This document shows, one piece after another, positions 15,324 to 17,070 of a DNA stretch of 17,070 nt. The stretch is from Chrysochromulina tobinii (taxonomy: Eukaryota; Haptophyta; Prymnesiales; Chrysochromulinaceae). The translations under genes were made by a program, and so were the position numbers. Positions within the stretch are counted from its first letter, which is position 1. The number at the start of each line of letters is the position of its first letter. The notes beneath the pieces are model-generated. The model made no database searches. It saw nothing but the letters and a program-made list of their open reading frames with translations, and was not told the origin of the DNA. The stretch spans positions 1 to 17,070 of the forward strand of contig JWZX01001396.1 in assembly GCA_001275005.1 (NCBI GenBank), given 5' to 3'.

Positions 15324-15759
15324 CCTTCCGGAATCGTGAGGGAGTACAAGGTCAGACCCGCTTTCAGGCACTGTTCTTCACAGCCAATGGTCGGAGCATG
15401 GTCTTTCTTTTTTGGGTTGGTACCTGTCCGCTCCGACTTCCTATATTTCGTGAAGCTGTCACCCAAGTCTCCGGACCGGCGTACATACGGTTGCGGTTAC
15501 CACCGTCTCCAATCTCGTCTGACGTCTCGCGCGTGAGTGACTCTTGTCTCTTCACGGTCGAGGGTCGACTCACTCACATGTCCGATAACACGGTTTTTGT
15601 GATCCGAATCACAACACTCTAACTATTCTCCGCGTAACTATGCGTCTATTCGGTCCTTACCAGGGTCCTACTGACCGCTTGAAAGTCTATGTCGCAAAAC
15701 AATTCAATCCGTACAATCTACAAATCTACAAAACAGCCCCCCCACAATTGTGATGCGCT
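15324..15759. other. AT-richer intergenic spacer with a short palindrome
   Basis: These 436 bp separate the start of the HGGG-repeat gene from the 3' end of the next minus-strand gene. A perfect 7-bp inverted repeat TTGTGAT-CCGA-ATCACAA lies at 15597-15614, about 280 bp upstream of the ATG at 15323. No gene or RNA was recognised. Confidence 0.5.
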
Positions 15760-16753
15760 TCAAGGAATGCCCGCCAGCATGGCTCCGAGCCCAAGCAGCT
15801 GACTCACAAAATATCCGTGGTTTCGATCGCGAGGCACGCGAATGCCAGCCACCTTGACCGCGAAGAGTGCAAAGTAGTTCCTCAGGAAGTTGGGTCCTCT
15901 AACCGTGGCGAACGCCAGCCCAGCCGTGATTGCAATCGTCTCATCCACAACCATCGCGAGCTCGTAGCGGTACAGCGCCAAGAACGGCCTCGGTCCAGCA
16001 AGGACACAATATACCAAGCCTCGGCCACATGCCTGTGAATGTGAAGCAGCGTGGACCATCATAAAGGTTCGGGGGTTGGGAAGGCGGGGGTGTGCGAGCG
16101 CTTACCGTAGCGTCCTCGATTCCTGGCCAGAGAATCGCGGTCAGGTTCTCATCGAAGAACGGTAGGCACTCCTCCACTGGCACGAAGAGGCCATCCGCAC
16201 TCGAGCGTGCTGCCCACCGTGCAACTGCGGCGAGCGATGGAGTGGCGAGCAGGCTCGACCAAAGCGCAGGCAGCAGGCGCAACGCCGACGCGATGCCCCA
16301 GGCGTACGGCGCGTCGAAGACGTAATCAAGCACCACCGCAACGCAATCCCATCGGTGAGCCTCGAGCGCCTCCTCCGAAGCCATGCTGAGGGCCACTCCG
16401 GCATCGGTTCGGAGGATCACATCGCCGCCTCGGATGCTGAGGGCCACCACCACGCATATGGCGAATGCGACGCTGATTTCTCGCCACGACCTAGCAATCT
16501 GACAAGAGATATTCAGCGCGTGCCCTGCGGTCTCGCCCACCTTTTTTGCCACACTGCGTGCTGCTTCAGGGGATACAAAGCGAGCACTCGGTGGTACCGC
16601 GGATGGTATCGCGGAGTGCTTCTCAAGCTTAACCAGCCTCAGATGGTGGTGAATACATTTGATCCGAGCTCGTCCATCACCTTGAGGCTGGCCGCGGGAC
16701 GAGTAACGCTGCCGGAATGGCTCTTGAGGCGAGCGCGAGCGGCGGCGGCGCAT
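15760..16753 (-). CDS. Unrecognised, probably membrane-bound protein, two exons
   Basis: Exon A 16753-16106 and exon B 16032-15760 join across a clean intron (ACG|GTAAGC ... TTCACAG|GCATGT, phase 0) to give 306 residues. The start is the first ATG of the open frame; further open frame upstream begins only at TTG and lies in repeats. The first ~90 residues are basic and low in conserved character, so the true start could be later or on another exon. Hydrophobic segments follow: ISVAFAICVVVALSI, then the stretch from WDCVAVVLDYVF to SLAAVARWA, LAMVVDETIAITAGLAF, and a C-terminal YFVSQLLGLGAMLAG, suggesting about four to five membrane passes. Acidic loop VPVEECLPFFDENLTAI separates them. I do not recognise the family. 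Confidence 0.6.
16033..16105 (-). other. Intron of the membrane-protein gene (73 bp)
   Basis: GT-AG intron with a strong donor (GTAAGC) and a pyrimidine/A-rich 3' end (CTTCACATTCACAG). Both flanking frames are open and phase-matched. No repeat or exon duplication is seen, unlike the kinase introns. Confidence 0.82.
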
Positions 16754-17070
16754 GCTCGCCAATACACGTCTATACCCGTTCAAAGTGGCCTCGAAGTTTC
16801 CAAGGGCCTTGAAGTTTCCTAAACTCTTGATTGAAGAGTTGACTTCGACGAAATTTGGGTCAAACCTGATCAAACTTCGACGAAAAACTGAGTTTGATCA
16901 GATCAGTAAGCAAGCAAGGTCTGAAAATCTCGGACTTACCTGCGTGAAGAGCGTTCACGGACACCTTTCATAGGTTTCTGAGGAGGTTAGTGCGTAACCC
17001 GGACTTCATTTACAAACAGGTGCATAACCCGGACGTCACTAACCCGGACTTGGCCGTGTCCGGGTTACGC
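16754..17070. other. Upstream region of the membrane-protein gene, repeat-rich window edge
   Basis: This 317-bp stretch has no supported gene. Two 18-bp tandem units (16787-16804 and 16805-16822, GGCCT[C/T]GAAGTTTCC type) start just inside it. An 11-bp hairpin CTGATCAAACT / AGTTTGATCAG lies at 16866-16876 and 16891-16901. CCCGGAC-type repeats occupy the last 80 bp. Confidence 0.6.
16992..17070. repeat. CCGGGTTA-type direct and inverted repeats at the window edge
   Basis: GCGTAACCCGGAC at 16992-17004 is the exact inverse of GTCCGGGTTACGC at 17058-17070. Two further direct copies lie between them (GCATAACCCGGAC at 17022-17034; TAACCCGGAC at 17040-17049). This may be the sub-terminal repeat region of a transposon or another structured element cut by the window edge. 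Confidence 0.7.

Overview
This window looks like nuclear DNA from a GC-rich microalga, most likely one with a complex (secondary) plastid such as a haptophyte. The reasons are spliceosomal GT-AG introns that interrupt recognisable proteins, very Ala-rich GC-biased coding sequence, eukaryotic domains (bromodomain, SH3, 2-oxoglutarate oxygenase), and an ABC1-family kinase whose N-terminus looks like a signal peptide followed by a transit-like region. The lineage is an inference; no rRNA or organelle marker is present.

Layout, left to right. (1) 2-2866, plus: the 3' part of a chromatin protein that enters the window inside a bromodomain and carries two PCNA-binding-like motifs. (2) 3478-5301, plus: a 2OG-Fe(II) oxygenase-like gene with one intron and a long poly-Ala/acidic insertion between its metal ligands. 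From here all genes are on the minus strand. (3) 5650-8259: a protein with two SH3 domains and a coiled coil. (4) 8629-9957: a Lys/Glu/Ala-rich long-helix protein, with coding-like sequence continuing in frame past its stop. (5) 10327-13463: an ABC1/UbiB-like (AarF) kinase in seven exons, probably plastid-targeted. (6) 14268-15323: a zinc-binding protein with seven C-x4-C-x(10-14)-C-x2-H 'HGGG' repeats. (7) 15760-16753: an unrecognised, probably membrane-bound protein in two exons. The genes do not form an obvious pathway.

The most interesting structure is the intron set of the ABC1 kinase gene. Introns 1 and 4 (88 and 84 bp) share a nearly identical core of about 43 bp, as expected for copies of one mobile intron ('introner'). 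Introns 1, 4 and 6 each begin with a near-copy (23-29 matches over 26-31 bp) of the first bases of the next exon. Introns 2 and 3 end with a weaker copy of the end of the preceding exon. The longer introns are filled with 10-bp-periodic repeats that, in transcript orientation, repeat a branch-point-like CTGAY motif. This looks like intron gain by insertion with target duplication, or by local tandem duplication, captured several times in one gene.

The right end of the window contains AT-richer, repeat-bearing DNA with several CCGGGTTA-type repeats, including a perfect 13-bp inverted pair, possibly the edge of a mobile element.
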